This document shows, piece after piece, positions 9,478-18,357 of a stretch of DNA of 64,000 nt (position 1 is the stretch's first letter; the number at the start of each line of letters is the position of its first letter). The translations under genes were made by a program, and so were the position numbers. The DNA is taken from positions 62,001 through 126,000 of the forward strand of contig MPCW01000001.1 of the NCBI GenBank assembly GCA_001874325.1, given 5' to 3'. The stretch is from Flavobacterium sp. MedPE-SWcel (GTDB lineage: Bacteria > Bacteroidota > Bacteroidia > Flavobacteriales > Flavobacteriaceae). The notes under the pieces are model-generated. The model was not told where the DNA came from. It saw only the letters and a program-made list of their open reading frames with translations, and ran no database searches.

Positions 9478-9494
9478 ATCTTTAAAATAAAAAT

Positions 9495-9893
9495 ATGGAT
9501 TCTAGAGATAAAAATATCCTTAATATAAGAGGAGAAGTGCTTGGAGAAATACATCCACAATCATCTAAGGAAGAAGTATTTCAAAACAAGACACTTAGAC
9601 CTATTTTAAAATTACAAAACAGCCTGTTTATTGCATCATTCTTAAATTATGTAAATAAACATAAAGGAGATTTTTATAGCTTAACTGTAGAAAGGAAACT
9701 TGTATTTATAGAAAATGCTATACAAAAAGACATTAAGTTTAGAAACGCACTTAAGGGAATGGTGATAGCTATGTTTACCGTAGATGAGTTTAATGAATAT
9801 ATTACTAATTCGTCTAACTTAAATAAACGAATGATGAATTTGCTTATTGAACGGTTAAAAGATCAAGTACAATTATTAGAACAAACCGCATAA
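9495..9893 (+). CDS. Conserved hypothetical protein, 132 aa
   Basis: A soluble, mostly helical 132-aa protein without signal peptide or cysteines. I do not recognise a catalytic motif. Homologues in flavobacterial genomes are, as I recall, sometimes labelled 'glyoxalase', but there is no vicinal-oxygen-chelate metal motif here, so I would not carry that name over. The gene sits 17 bp after the preceding terminator, with only a weak TATCTTTA box before it. It has its own strong terminator, so it is probably a single-gene unit. The start ATG at 9495 is the only reasonable one. Confidence 0.72.
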   Translation: MDSRDKNILNIRGEVLGEIHPQSSKEEVFQNKTLRPILKLQNSLFIASFLNYVNKHKGDFYSLTVERKLVFIENAIQKDIKFRNALKGMVIAMFTVDEFNEYITNSSNLNKRMMNLLIERLKDQVQLLEQTA

Positions 9894-9932
9894 AAAAAGA
9901 GGAGCTATTAATATAGCTCCTCTTCTTTTTTA
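9893..9932. terminator. Terminator between the 132-aa gene and the VWA gene
   Basis: 10-bp stem GAGGAGCTAT/ATAGCTCCTC with a TAAT loop, A-run before and T-rich run after. It can serve both convergent genes. Confidence 0.9.
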
Positions 9933-9958
9933 TTTACTTAAATAGTGAAAGTATACAC

Positions 9959-11986
9959 CTACAGTAAACCATTATACTTACGTGTAAACCATTCCATAGC
10001 TAGTGTTGTAACTAGAATAACTAAAAGCCATATCCAGTCTATTAGAGGCGATTTTTGAGTTATCTCTTTTTGTATTGCTTTATAATCCTCTTTTTTAACT
10101 AAAGAATCAATAAGTTTATCTAATTGATTTGGATAATAAACTACTCCATCTGTTTTTTCTGCAACTTGCCTTAGTCTAGTAAGGTCTGGGTTTACAAATT
10201 GTTTTTCTATTTCAAAGTCTAATACTTCAAAAGAATTGCTATAGCTCGTATTAGAGCTATTCTCTTTTACTGTAAAGGTATATTTCCCAGCTTTAAGACC
10301 ATCTAAATTTAATCTATACTCATTATTACCTTTCAAAAAATCATAACTCTTAGTAGTCTTAGTAATACTATTCTTTAATTGTATCGACAAATTAGCATTT
10401 TCATCAAACTCATAATTTTTATTAAAATACTGAGCTGTCATACTTATAATTTCTCCTGAATTGTAAAAACTTTCATGATTAACTACTAATGATTTTCGTC
10501 TAGAGTTTGAAGCTAAAAACTGTATTGTTTTATCTATAAATACATCAAAACTCTCAAATGAATCATTATTTAAACGATCCTCTACCCTCCACTTCCAAAT
10601 ATCTTCTCCTAATAAAAAAGCAGTACGTGAAGTCCCCTCTTCTGCAAAAACCATTAAAGGGCTACCTGTATCTACATTTTGAGTACGCGCTCCTAATAGT
10701 GTGTTTGCATTTGACTTTAAAGTTATAGTACCAAATGGATGTTGTAGCGGTGGAAACTTTTCAAAACCAATATCGTCAAGTGAAAACAAGTTGAACATTG
10801 AATTAAAACTTGCAGAATAGTCTTCACGTTGTGACGTCATTCTAAAGTTTAATTGTTCTTGGTATTTATTCAATAAATTAAAATCAGTACTAAGCCCTGT
10901 TATAGTAAAAGTATTAAGCTCAGCTACTTTATTTTGCTCTAAGAGTTGCTTAAATGTAATATCTGGCTGGTATAATATTAATACATTATAGTCTTGCAAC
11001 GATTTAACCTCACTTGGTTTTAAAATAGTTACATTACGTTGTTTATTTGTTTCTATAGATCGTTTTAATGCTCCTAAATCAGGATGATTTACTGACGCTA
11101 TTATTGCAACTTCAGATCGTTGGTCTATAACCTCAACGGCAAAATTTTTCGTATTGTTATATTTATTTTTCTCTTGCTCAGCAGATGTAATTGTTGCTTT
11201 ATAAGTCTGTACTCCTACTTGGTCAGCACTAAGCAATACTGTAACCGTTTGTGATTTCTTCTGGTTAGTAAACGAAATATTTTGCTTGTGTAATACTGAA
11301 CTTCCTTGTGAGATACTAAAAACAGCATCTAAAGGCTTATTGCCTCTATACTGAACAAACACCTCAACAGGAAATTTGTTTTTTAATAATGCATATTTAT
11401 TTACGTTTACCTGATTTATTTTAAGATCAGGATACAAAATAGTATCTCCCAAAACCAAAGGGTAAACCTTAGTGTTTTGAGAAAAGCTATAAACATAGTC
11501 ATTACCTAGTGTTTGGTTACCATCTGTAAGCATAACCACAGGGTAACTACTACCTCTATATAGTTGTTTAAGGTTTTGTACTGCTTGATCTATATGTGTT
11601 TGAGTTCCTTTAAAATCAGGTGTTTTTCCTGATTCAAAATCTTCATCAAAACTAAAAAGCTGTATATCATATTTTTCATTAAGCTTACTATCATCTAGAA
11701 GCTTAGTATATAATTTTTTAGATAAACTGTCTTGTTCTAATTCTTTTATAGATAAAGAATTATCTACAAGTACAGGTAATGGTGTTTTTACCGTTTCAAA
11801 ATCCTTACGTGTTATAATAGGGTTTATAAGCAGTAAAAAGATCGAAAAGTAGGTAGTAAAACGTAGAAAAGCCAAAAAGAATTGCAATTTACCCTTCTTT
11901 TTGGCTTTAAATAAATACTGATAAAACGATAATATAAACGCTACAAATGCAGCCACTATTAGTAAAAAAACTGTAGTTGTAGTCAT
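9959..11986 (-). CDS. Membrane-anchored VWA-domain protein
   Basis: A 675-aa inner-membrane protein. Two transmembrane helices at the N terminus (~5-25 and ~36-56) are followed by a von Willebrand A-type region. Its metal-site motif is D75-N-S-L-S79 and a TDGNQ segment lies about 80 residues later. A long periplasmic beta-rich part and a last helix near the C terminus (WIWLLVILVTTLAMEWF) complete it. Architecture resembles BatA/BatB-like or glutamine-amidotransferase-type membrane VWA proteins of Bacteroidota, but no MoxR ATPase is nearby. It lies 34 bp downstream of fabG in the same direction and is probably co-transcribed. Function unknown; an envelope-associated adhesion or chaperone-like role is an inference. 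Confidence 0.75.
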   Translation of the reverse strand: MTTTTVFLLIVAAFVAFILSFYQYLFKAKKKGKLQFFLAFLRFTTYFSIFLLLINPIITRKDFETVKTPLPVLVDNSLSIKELEQDSLSKKLYTKLLDDSKLNEKYDIQLFSFDEDFESGKTPDFKGTQTHIDQAVQNLKQLYRGSSYPVVMLTDGNQTLGNDYVYSFSQNTKVYPLVLGDTILYPDLKINQVNVNKYALLKNKFPVEVFVQYRGNKPLDAVFSISQGSSVLHKQNISFTNQKKSQTVTVLLSADQVGVQTYKATITSAEQEKNKYNNTKNFAVEVIDQRSEVAIIASVNHPDLGALKRSIETNKQRNVTILKPSEVKSLQDYNVLILYQPDITFKQLLEQNKVAELNTFTITGLSTDFNLLNKYQEQLNFRMTSQREDYSASFNSMFNLFSLDDIGFEKFPPLQHPFGTITLKSNANTLLGARTQNVDTGSPLMVFAEEGTSRTAFLLGEDIWKWRVEDRLNNDSFESFDVFIDKTIQFLASNSRRKSLVVNHESFYNSGEIISMTAQYFNKNYEFDENANLSIQLKNSITKTTKSYDFLKGNNEYRLNLDGLKAGKYTFTVKENSSNTSYSNSFEVLDFEIEKQFVNPDLTRLRQVAEKTDGVVYYPNQLDKLIDSLVKKEDYKAIQKEITQKSPLIDWIWLLVILVTTLAMEWFTRKYNGLL

Positions 11987-12020
11987 TCTAAATATCGGTA
12001 TAAATAATTATAATTTTCTA

Positions 12021-12767
12021 TTAAGTAAGCATTCCGCCATCTACGTTAAGCGTTTGCCCTGTAACGTAAGCTGACATATCTGATCCTAAGAATACACAAG
12101 CGTTAGCAACATCTTCTGGAGATCCACCTCTTTTTAAAGGAATATTCTCTGTCCAACCTTTTACAACCTCAGCACCAAGCTTTTCAGTCATTTCAGTTTC
12201 TATAAAACCTGGAGCAATTGCATTACAACGAATGTTTCTTGAACCTAACTCTAACGCTACTGATTTAGTAAAACCAATAACTCCTGCCTTAGATGCAGCA
12301 TAGTTAGTTTGTCCTGCATTACCCTTTACTCCTACTACAGAGCTCATATTGATTATAGAACCATGACGTTGTTTTAGCATTGTTCTTTGAACAGCCTTAG
12401 TCATATTAAATACAGACTTAAGGTTTACCTCTATAACTCTATCAAAGTCTTCTTCAGATATACGCATCAAAAGATTATCCTTTGTTATACCTGCATTGTT
12501 TATTAAAATATCTAATGCACCAAAATCAGCAGTTACATCATCTACAAGCTTTTGAGCTTCATTAAAGTCAGCAGCATTACTCTTGTAACCTTTTGCTTTT
12601 ATGCCCATAGCATTTAATTCATCTTCTAATGTCTTTGCTGCCTCAGCAGATGAGCTGTATGTAAATGCTACATTAGCACCTTGTTTAGCAAAAACTTGTG
12701 CAACGCCACGACCTATACCTCTACTCGCGCCGGTAATTATTGCCGTTTTTCCTTCTAATAATTTCAT
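12021..12767 (-). CDS. fabG: 3-oxoacyl-[acyl-carrier-protein] reductase
   Basis: A 248-aa short-chain dehydrogenase that reduces 3-oxoacyl-ACP with NADPH in fatty-acid elongation. The cofactor motif TGASRGIG spans 12-19, and NNAG is at 90-93. The catalytic Ser143-Tyr156-Lys160 are visible in MSSVVG and YAASK, in the same spacing as E. coli FabG. Length and the C-terminal VTGQTLNVDGGM are exactly FabG-like. It is the first gene of a two-gene unit with the VWA protein and has its own -7 box. No other fab genes are next to it. Some FabG paralogues act in other pathways, but the close match argues for the housekeeping enzyme. Confidence 0.93.
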   Translation of the reverse strand: MKLLEGKTAIITGASRGIGRGVAQVFAKQGANVAFTYSSSAEAAKTLEDELNAMGIKAKGYKSNAADFNEAQKLVDDVTADFGALDILINNAGITKDNLLMRISEEDFDRVIEVNLKSVFNMTKAVQRTMLKQRHGSIINMSSVVGVKGNAGQTNYAASKAGVIGFTKSVALELGSRNIRCNAIAPGFIETEMTEKLGAEVVKGWTENIPLKRGGSPEDVANACVFLGSDMSAYVTGQTLNVDGGMLT

Positions 12768-12801
12768 AGGTATTATTTAGTTTGTTTTCTTTACAAAGCA
12801 A

Positions 12802-12809
12802 CAAATATA
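12802..12809 (-). promoter_or_regulatory. -7 box of fabG
   Basis: Reads TATATTTG on the minus strand, about 35 bp before the fabG ATG. Confidence 0.5.
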
Positions 12810-12923
12810 ATAAAATGTTTGCGGTATTATTCCTAGATGTTTTTTAGTTTTAGACTATTATGTTAATGAACTTGTTAATTTTACAATTATAATGCTGTTA
12901 TATCCTTCAAAAATATTCTACAA

Positions 12924-13466
12924 ATGAGTCTTATACATCATACATACATAACTAAAAACAACAAGACGATAATAGTAAGAAATGCTATTAATGATGATGC
13001 TACTGCTTTAATAGTCTTAAAAAAAGGATACATTAAGGGCTGTGATACTATACCAATGTTTGATTATGAGTATAAAAACACTCCTTTACAAGAAGTTGAG
13101 CTTATAACACGCTATACTACCGAGGAGAATAGTATATTACTAGTAGCCGAATATGATGGAGTATTAATAGGAAATATTGACCTTACAGGAAATCAACGAA
13201 AAAAGATGCTTCATACTAGTATGCTTGGTATGGGTATAGCCAAAGCCTGGCAAAACACTGGTGTGGGTAATTGCCTTATGCAAAGTGCTTTTGCAGCCAT
13301 TGCTAATAGCCCTATAAGTATTGTTTGGCTCGAAGTATATGCTACTAATTTAGCAGGGCTAAAACTATATGAGAAATCAGGTTTTAAACAAAGCGGAATA
13401 ATTAAAAACTTTTTTAATGAAGTAGAACCTACTCATAAAATCACAATGGTGAAATACATTAAATAA
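12924..13466 (+). CDS. GNAT-family N-acetyltransferase
   Basis: A 180-aa GNAT-fold enzyme transferring an acetyl group from acetyl-CoA to an amine. The acetyl-CoA motif A is QNTGVG within MGIAKAWQNTGVGNCLM, followed by the typical WLEVYATNLAGLKLYEKSGF helix-strand segment. This wording is close to the RimJ/RimL/YhhY-like branch. The substrate cannot be predicted. It is divergent from fabG and followed by a gene-poor stretch. The start at ATG 12924 is supported by family length. Confidence 0.88.
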   Translation: MSLIHHTYITKNNKTIIVRNAINDDATALIVLKKGYIKGCDTIPMFDYEYKNTPLQEVELITRYTTEENSILLVAEYDGVLIGNIDLTGNQRKKMLHTSMLGMGIAKAWQNTGVGNCLMQSAFAAIANSPISIVWLEVYATNLAGLKLYEKSGFKQSGIIKNFFNEVEPTHKITMVKYIK

Positions 13467-13603
13467 GGGCTCTAAAATCCATTTTTTACGTTATCAAAAC
13501 TGCAATATTTAAGTAACTTAAAAAAAGTGTGAATTTACTATTAAATAATTTCTATTTAGTATTAAAGTTTTACTAAAAACTTTCTCACAATAAACTATGT
13601 AAG

Positions 13604-13611
13604 TATCTTTG
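13604..13611 (+). promoter_or_regulatory. -7 box upstream of a 46-aa ORF
   Basis: TATCTTTG followed by C, an exact TAnnTTTG match of the same form as the truA and queE boxes. It lies 61 bp before a small ORF and about 440 bp before the next large gene. Confidence 0.6.
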
Positions 13612-13672
13612 CAATAATGTGTTATCAATCGCACATTATCTTATAAAATAACGTATAAAATCAAATTTAAAA

Positions 13673-13813
13673 ATGAAAATGGTAACCTTATTTTTCACAA
13701 CTATACTACAAAAATTTAGAAGTGAAAAAGAACCAAATTCTGCTACAGAAGCAGAATGGAATGAAGAAGAGTATGAATATGATAATGAAGAAGAGTATCC
13801 ACTGTTTGTATAA
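13673..13813 (+). CDS. Small acidic protein, 46 aa (candidate gene)
   Basis: ATG at 13673, stop at 13811-13813. The first ~14 residues are hydrophobic with a lysine (MKMVTLFFTTILQKF). The rest is strongly acidic, with runs such as EWNEEEYEYDNEEEY, ending in the hydrophobic PLFV. It is preceded at a sensible distance by an exact TAnnTTTG box and occupies an otherwise empty stretch of about 585 bp. I recognise no family. The composition could suit a small membrane-tethered or regulatory protein, but coding status rests on promoter placement and clean reading frame only. Confidence 0.45.
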   Translation: MKMVTLFFTTILQKFRSEKEPNSATEAEWNEEEYEYDNEEEYPLFV

Positions 13814-14051
13814 CAAATAAATACTCTTTACAATTAAGTAGTGGTTAGTAATTACACCAACTAACTGTTACCAAATTACAGGGTTAGTTATAACTTACTT
13901 ACTCTAATGAATTACTACCCTCTAAAATAAGCATACATAACTATTATAATACATGTTTTGAATAGTTATAATGATTAAAACAGTATTAATTAATCAACAT
14001 AAAACAAACTAGGTGTCTCCCCTATTTCTTATCTTTATAAAAAGATATTTA
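13814..14051. other. Intergenic stretch with inverted repeats
   Basis: No gene seen. GTTAGT (13844-13849), AACTAAC (13859-13865) and GTTAGTT (13883-13889) could form two mutually exclusive short hairpins. ATAACTATT (13937-13945) and its complement (13961-13969) form another with a 15-base loop. None has a T-run, so these are not typical terminators. Confidence 0.35.
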
Positions 14052-14687
14052 ATGCCTAAAAAGAATCGAAAACAAGAAGAATTTTGGAATGTAATTACTC
14101 ATGGACTAGGTGCATTACTTTCTATTATTGGGCTTATTCTGCTCGCTTTATTTTCGATACGTAATGGTTCAACAATACACATTGTTACCTCATTAGTTTT
14201 TGGAATAAGTTTAGTCATATTATATACTGCATCTACAATATATCATGCTGTAGTAAAACTAAAATGGAAGCGTTTTTTTAGACTTATAGACCACCTTAGC
14301 ATTTATGTACTTATAGCAGGTACTTACACACCTTTTGCACTATTAGGGTTAAAAGGTACTTGGGGTTGGGTAATATTTGGGTTAATATGGGCTTTTGCTA
14401 TAATTGGGTTCATTTTTAAATTTTCGCCACTACGTCGCTCTGAAAAATTATCTCTATCGCTGTACGCTATAATGGGCTGGCTTATTATTATAGCGATAAA
14501 ACCATTATTAGCTAATGTAGCACCTCAAGCCTTATGGTACCTATTGGGAGGAGGACTTTGTTATACTTTTGGTATTTATTTTTATGCTAAAGAAAAAATT
14601 AGTTATAATCATGCTATTTGGCACGTATTTGTATTAGGAGGTAGTACCTTACACTTTCTAGGAGTATTCTTGTATTTAATTCCTTAA
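14052..14687 (+). CDS. Hemolysin III / YqfA (TrhA) family membrane protein, PAQR superfamily
   Basis: With the ATG at 14052 (preferred to an upstream GTG at 14013) this is a 211-aa protein with about seven transmembrane helices. Family features are the N-terminal EEFWNVITHGLGA and the central LIDHLSIYVLIAGTYTPFAL. The C-terminal NHAIWHVFVLGGSTLHF supplies histidines thought to bind a metal in PAQR proteins. Homologues are called hemolysin III or TrhA; in E. coli TrhA has been linked to membrane-lipid homeostasis. There is no reason to infer real haemolysis. It lies 30 bp before aguB in the same direction. Confidence 0.88.
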   Translation: MPKKNRKQEEFWNVITHGLGALLSIIGLILLALFSIRNGSTIHIVTSLVFGISLVILYTASTIYHAVVKLKWKRFFRLIDHLSIYVLIAGTYTPFALLGLKGTWGWVIFGLIWAFAIIGFIFKFSPLRRSEKLSLSLYAIMGWLIIIAIKPLLANVAPQALWYLLGGGLCYTFGIYFYAKEKISYNHAIWHVFVLGGSTLHFLGVFLYLIP

Positions 14688-14717
14688 TTTTGGGGTTTTA
14701 AATTCTATATAGCTGTT

Positions 14718-15593
14718 ATGGCAAAAGTAAAAGTAGGTTTAGTACAAATGTCTTGTACTAAAGATAAGCGGGAAAACCTTGAAAAAGCAATACAAGAAAT
14801 TCATAACGCAGCTAAACAAGGCGCACAAATAGTATGCTTACAAGAATTGTTTACATCACTCTATTTTTGTGATGTTGAAGATTATGATAATTTTAAACTT
14901 GCCGAAACTATACCAGGTCCATCTACAACAACATTATCTGGAGTAGCAAAAGAGCTTAATGTAGTAATTATAGCCTCGCTATTCGAAAAACGCGCACATG
15001 GTCTTTATCATAACACTACGGCTGTAATAGATGCTGATGGTGCTTATTTAGGTAAATATCGTAAAATGCATATACCTGATGACCCTGCTTTTTATGAAAA
15101 ATTTTACTTTACCCCTAGCGATAGTGGCTATAAAGTATTTCAAACTAAGTATGCTAAAATAGGTGTACTTATTTGTTGGGATCAATGGTATCCAGAAGCT
15201 AGCCGTATAACAGCCCTAATGGGGGCTGAAATTTTATTTTTCCCTACCGCTATTGGTTGGGCAACATCTCAAGACGAAGCTACTAACAAAGAGCAATATG
15301 AAGCCTGGCAAACCATACAACGTTCTCATGCAGTTGCAAATGGTGTGCATGTAGTAAGTGTAAACCGTGTAGGTTTTGAACAAGATGATACTATGAAGTT
15401 TTGGGGAGGTAGTTTTGTGTCAAACCCTTTTGGAAAATTACTCTATTCAGGATCGCATGATAATGAAGAAACTAGCGTGGTAGAGCTAGATACAAATGCT
15501 ACAGATCATTACCGTACACATTGGCCTTTTTTACGCGATAGAAGAATTGATAGTTATCAACCTATCACAAAACGCTATATAGACAACGAATAG
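14718..15593 (+). CDS. aguB: N-carbamoylputrescine amidase
   Basis: A 291-aa nitrilase-superfamily amidase that hydrolyses N-carbamoylputrescine to putrescine, CO2 and ammonia. The Glu-Lys-Cys triad is visible: Glu in LQELF, Lys in KYRKMHIPDD, and Cys153 in LICWDQWYPE. The wording and length are those of bacterial and plant AguB/CPA enzymes. The next gene, 20 bp downstream, is agmatine deiminase, which makes its substrate, so the pair converts agmatine to putrescine. A weak -7 box (TAATTTTG, 14685-14692) overlaps the preceding stop codon. Arginine decarboxylase, which would supply agmatine, is not in the window. Confidence 0.93.
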   Translation: MAKVKVGLVQMSCTKDKRENLEKAIQEIHNAAKQGAQIVCLQELFTSLYFCDVEDYDNFKLAETIPGPSTTTLSGVAKELNVVIIASLFEKRAHGLYHNTTAVIDADGAYLGKYRKMHIPDDPAFYEKFYFTPSDSGYKVFQTKYAKIGVLICWDQWYPEASRITALMGAEILFFPTAIGWATSQDEATNKEQYEAWQTIQRSHAVANGVHVVSVNRVGFEQDDTMKFWGGSFVSNPFGKLLYSGSHDNEETSVVELDTNATDHYRTHWPFLRDRRIDSYQPITKRYIDNE

Positions 15594-15613
15594 TCATTTT
15601 TTCATCAATTCTA

Positions 15614-16684
15614 ATGACAAATAATTTAAATAGTCCAACACCTAAACAATTAGGGTTTCACTTCCCTGGTGAATTTGCACCACAACGTGCATTATGGCTT
15701 TCATGGCCTCATAAAGAGGATTCATGGCCTGATAAATTACATACTATATATAAACCTTATTGTTTATTTATACTATATGTTTCACGTCATCAAAAAGTAT
15801 GCATTAATATAGTTGATGATGCCATGAAGCAATTTGCTTTAGAGCAGTTAAACAAGTATTTATCACTAGTTACTGATGCTAAACTAAGTGAAGTTAGCTT
15901 TTACCCTCACCCTACTAACGATGCTTGGTGTCGCGATCATGGTCCTGCATTTATAATAAACCCTGCAACTAAAGAAAAAGCAATAGTAAACTGGAATTAT
16001 AATGCTTGGGGAAATAAATATCCTCCTTATGATTTAGATAATGCTATACCAACTAAAATAGCAGAAGTATTAGATATAAATGTATTCGAACCTAATATTG
16101 TAATGGAAGGTGGCAGTGTAGAGTTTAATGGTAAAGGTACATTACTTACCACAACAGCCTGTTTACTTAACAGGAATAGAAATCCACATTTATCTAAAAA
16201 AGAAATTGAAGATCACTTAAAAGAATATTACGGTGTATCTCATATTCTTTGGTTAGGTGATGGTATTATTGGTGATGATACCGATGGACATATTGATGAT
16301 ATTACTCGTTTTGTAAGTGAAGATACCGTAGTAACTGTAATAGAGGAAAATAAAAACGATGAGAATTACCAGCTACTACAAGATAATCTTACTTTACTAA
16401 AAAAAATGAAATTACAAGACGGTTGCCCTTTAAAAGTAATAGAGTTACCAATGCCAAAAGCCGTAATATATGAAGGTGAACGACTACCTTCATCTTATGC
16501 TAATTTTTACATCGCTAATAAATGTGTTATTGTACCAACTTATAACGATGATATAAATGATAAAAAAGCACTAGATATATTACAATCTTGTTTTAAAGAT
16601 AGAGAAGTTATAGGTATCGACTCAACCGATATAATATGGGGACTTGGTAGCTTTCATTGCTTAAGCCAACAAGAACCTGTATAA
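15614..16684 (+). CDS. aguA: Agmatine deiminase
   Basis: A 356-aa enzyme of the guanidino-group-modifying superfamily (PAD_porph), turning agmatine into N-carbamoylputrescine and ammonia. Substrate and catalytic residues appear in TNDAWCRDHGPAF, in GGSVEFNG, in DTDGHIDDITRFV, and in the terminal GLGSFHCLSQQ with nucleophile Cys349. Length matches the family. It follows aguB by 20 bp, an arrangement seen in many bacteria for biosynthetic putrescine production. I see no transporter or regulator for agmatine beside it, so a biosynthetic rather than catabolic role is more likely. Confidence 0.93.
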   Translation: MTNNLNSPTPKQLGFHFPGEFAPQRALWLSWPHKEDSWPDKLHTIYKPYCLFILYVSRHQKVCINIVDDAMKQFALEQLNKYLSLVTDAKLSEVSFYPHPTNDAWCRDHGPAFIINPATKEKAIVNWNYNAWGNKYPPYDLDNAIPTKIAEVLDINVFEPNIVMEGGSVEFNGKGTLLTTTACLLNRNRNPHLSKKEIEDHLKEYYGVSHILWLGDGIIGDDTDGHIDDITRFVSEDTVVTVIEENKNDENYQLLQDNLTLLKKMKLQDGCPLKVIELPMPKAVIYEGERLPSSYANFYIANKCVIVPTYNDDINDKKALDILQSCFKDREVIGIDSTDIIWGLGSFHCLSQQEPV

Positions 16685-16746
16685 CCCATATATACTACTA
16701 GGATAACTAATAATTTTTCGTAAATTTAAAGTAGGAAAAACCAACT

Positions 16747-18345
16747 ATGACAAAATTTCAACTAAGATCTTTAATAATAATTTTAATCTGTTCATTAACT
16801 TCTATTTCTTGCAAAGAAGAAAAAAAAGAAGTACAGAAAATTATTACAGTAGCAGAGGTAAATGAGGAAGTAAAAATAATACCTATTGATACTACAAAAT
16901 TTGATACCTTCTTTAAAAAGTATCCCAAATTTGGAGAGTTTGAATCTGACATAAGGAAACTTTATAATAAATATGATCATCATATTTGGCAAGACGGAAA
17001 AGGGTTAGTTGAATTTGCTCAAATATTACACAATCAAACACATCAAATTCATGAAGAGGGTATCTCTGATAGTATCCCTTACGATGATGTTATTAACAGT
17101 TTATTTTATGAAGAAAACCAGAATAAATCTGATATAAACACAGAGCTTTTAATCAGTTCTATGTACTTCTATTATACTAAAAAAGTATATGGAGGTATTG
17201 ACAAAGAAACCAGTACTGAGCTAGGATGGTATTTACCTAGAGAAAACACTTCTTATGTTGCCCATTTAGATACTTTAATAGCTAACCCTAACTTGATAAA
17301 GGAAGGTAAGTCTAAATCTTTTTCTCAATATTACAATCTAAAAAAAGGACTTAAAAAATATAGAGCAATAGAGCAAGGTGGTGGTTGGGGGGCTTCAATC
17401 ACATTTGAAAAAGAGTTAAAATCACTCAAAATAGGTGATTCGGCTATAGCCATTTCACAAATCAGAACGCGACTATTTAAAGAAGGTTATTTAGAAAACA
17501 ATAGCGAAGAAAACACTTATGATGATGAACTTATTACTGGTATAAATAAATACAAAAAGAAGCATAATAAAAAAGAAGATGGTTTAATCTCTAAATCATT
17601 AATTAAAGAATTAAATATACCTGTAGAAGATCGTATAAAAACAATACTAGTAAACATGGAACGTTGCCGATGGGTAACTCCTAAAATTGATACTGCAAAA
17701 GAATATATTGCTGTAAATATTCCTTCGTACAGGTTACATTATTTTATAGATGGTGAGGCATCACTGATTTCGAGAGTTGTGGTTGGTAAAAAACTTAACG
17801 AAACCGTTATCTTTAGCGGAGAAATGAGCTACATTGCCTTTAGCCCCTATTGGAATATTCCTAGTAGTATTTTAGAAAATGAAATTAAACCTAAAGTTGC
17901 CAAAGACGAAAATTACCTTTCTAAACATAACATGGAATGGGTAGGTAACAGAGTAAGACAAAAGCCTGGCGGAAGTAATGCCTTAGGTCTTGTTAAGTTT
18001 ATATTTCCAAATTCTAACAATATATACTTGCATGACACCCCATCTAAAAGTTTATTTAATAAAGAAGGAAGAGCCTTTAGTCATGGCTGTATTCGTGTTG
18101 AAAGTGCTAGAGAGCTTGCTATTGCTATAACTAAAAGGCATGGTGATGACGATTGGAATGCGAAAAAAGTAGACAAAGCAATGCATGCTAATAAAGAGAA
18201 CATCTTTAACATTAAAAATAAAATACCTGTTTACATTGCTTACTTTACAGCATGGGCAGATAAGGATGGTAATGTTGCTTTTTTTGACGATGTTTATAAA
18301 CACGATGATAGATTAGCCAACTTGTTATACAAAACAGAAAAATAA
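16747..18345 (+). CDS. YcbB-type L,D-transpeptidase, lipoprotein
   Basis: A 532-aa peptidoglycan cross-linking enzyme making 3-3 bonds. The signal peptide ends in a lipobox (LTSISC, Cys ~23), so it is probably membrane-anchored in the periplasm. An N-terminal scaffold is followed by a peptidoglycan-binding helix bundle (~225-290, LKIGDSAIAISQIRTRL) and a YkuD catalytic domain (~320-490). Its active-site motif is SHGCIRVE, with Cys448. These three parts in this order mark the LdtD/YcbB group. It lies 62 bp after aguA and 12 bp before a Crp/Fnr regulator. Confidence 0.9.
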   Translation: MTKFQLRSLIIILICSLTSISCKEEKKEVQKIITVAEVNEEVKIIPIDTTKFDTFFKKYPKFGEFESDIRKLYNKYDHHIWQDGKGLVEFAQILHNQTHQIHEEGISDSIPYDDVINSLFYEENQNKSDINTELLISSMYFYYTKKVYGGIDKETSTELGWYLPRENTSYVAHLDTLIANPNLIKEGKSKSFSQYYNLKKGLKKYRAIEQGGGWGASITFEKELKSLKIGDSAIAISQIRTRLFKEGYLENNSEENTYDDELITGINKYKKKHNKKEDGLISKSLIKELNIPVEDRIKTILVNMERCRWVTPKIDTAKEYIAVNIPSYRLHYFIDGEASLISRVVVGKKLNETVIFSGEMSYIAFSPYWNIPSSILENEIKPKVAKDENYLSKHNMEWVGNRVRQKPGGSNALGLVKFIFPNSNNIYLHDTPSKSLFNKEGRAFSHGCIRVESARELAIAITKRHGDDDWNAKKVDKAMHANKENIFNIKNKIPVYIAYFTAWADKDGNVAFFDDVYKHDDRLANLLYKTEK

Positions 18346-18357
18346 AGCATCAGTCTA

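Noticed and set aside
9495..9893. 'Glyoxalase' name for the 132-aa protein
   Set aside because: No metal-binding vicinal-oxygen-chelate pattern can be seen; kept as conserved hypothetical.
14013..14051. GTG start for the hemolysin-III family gene
   Set aside because: The extra 13 residues precede the family's usual N terminus, and an ATG lies at the expected place.
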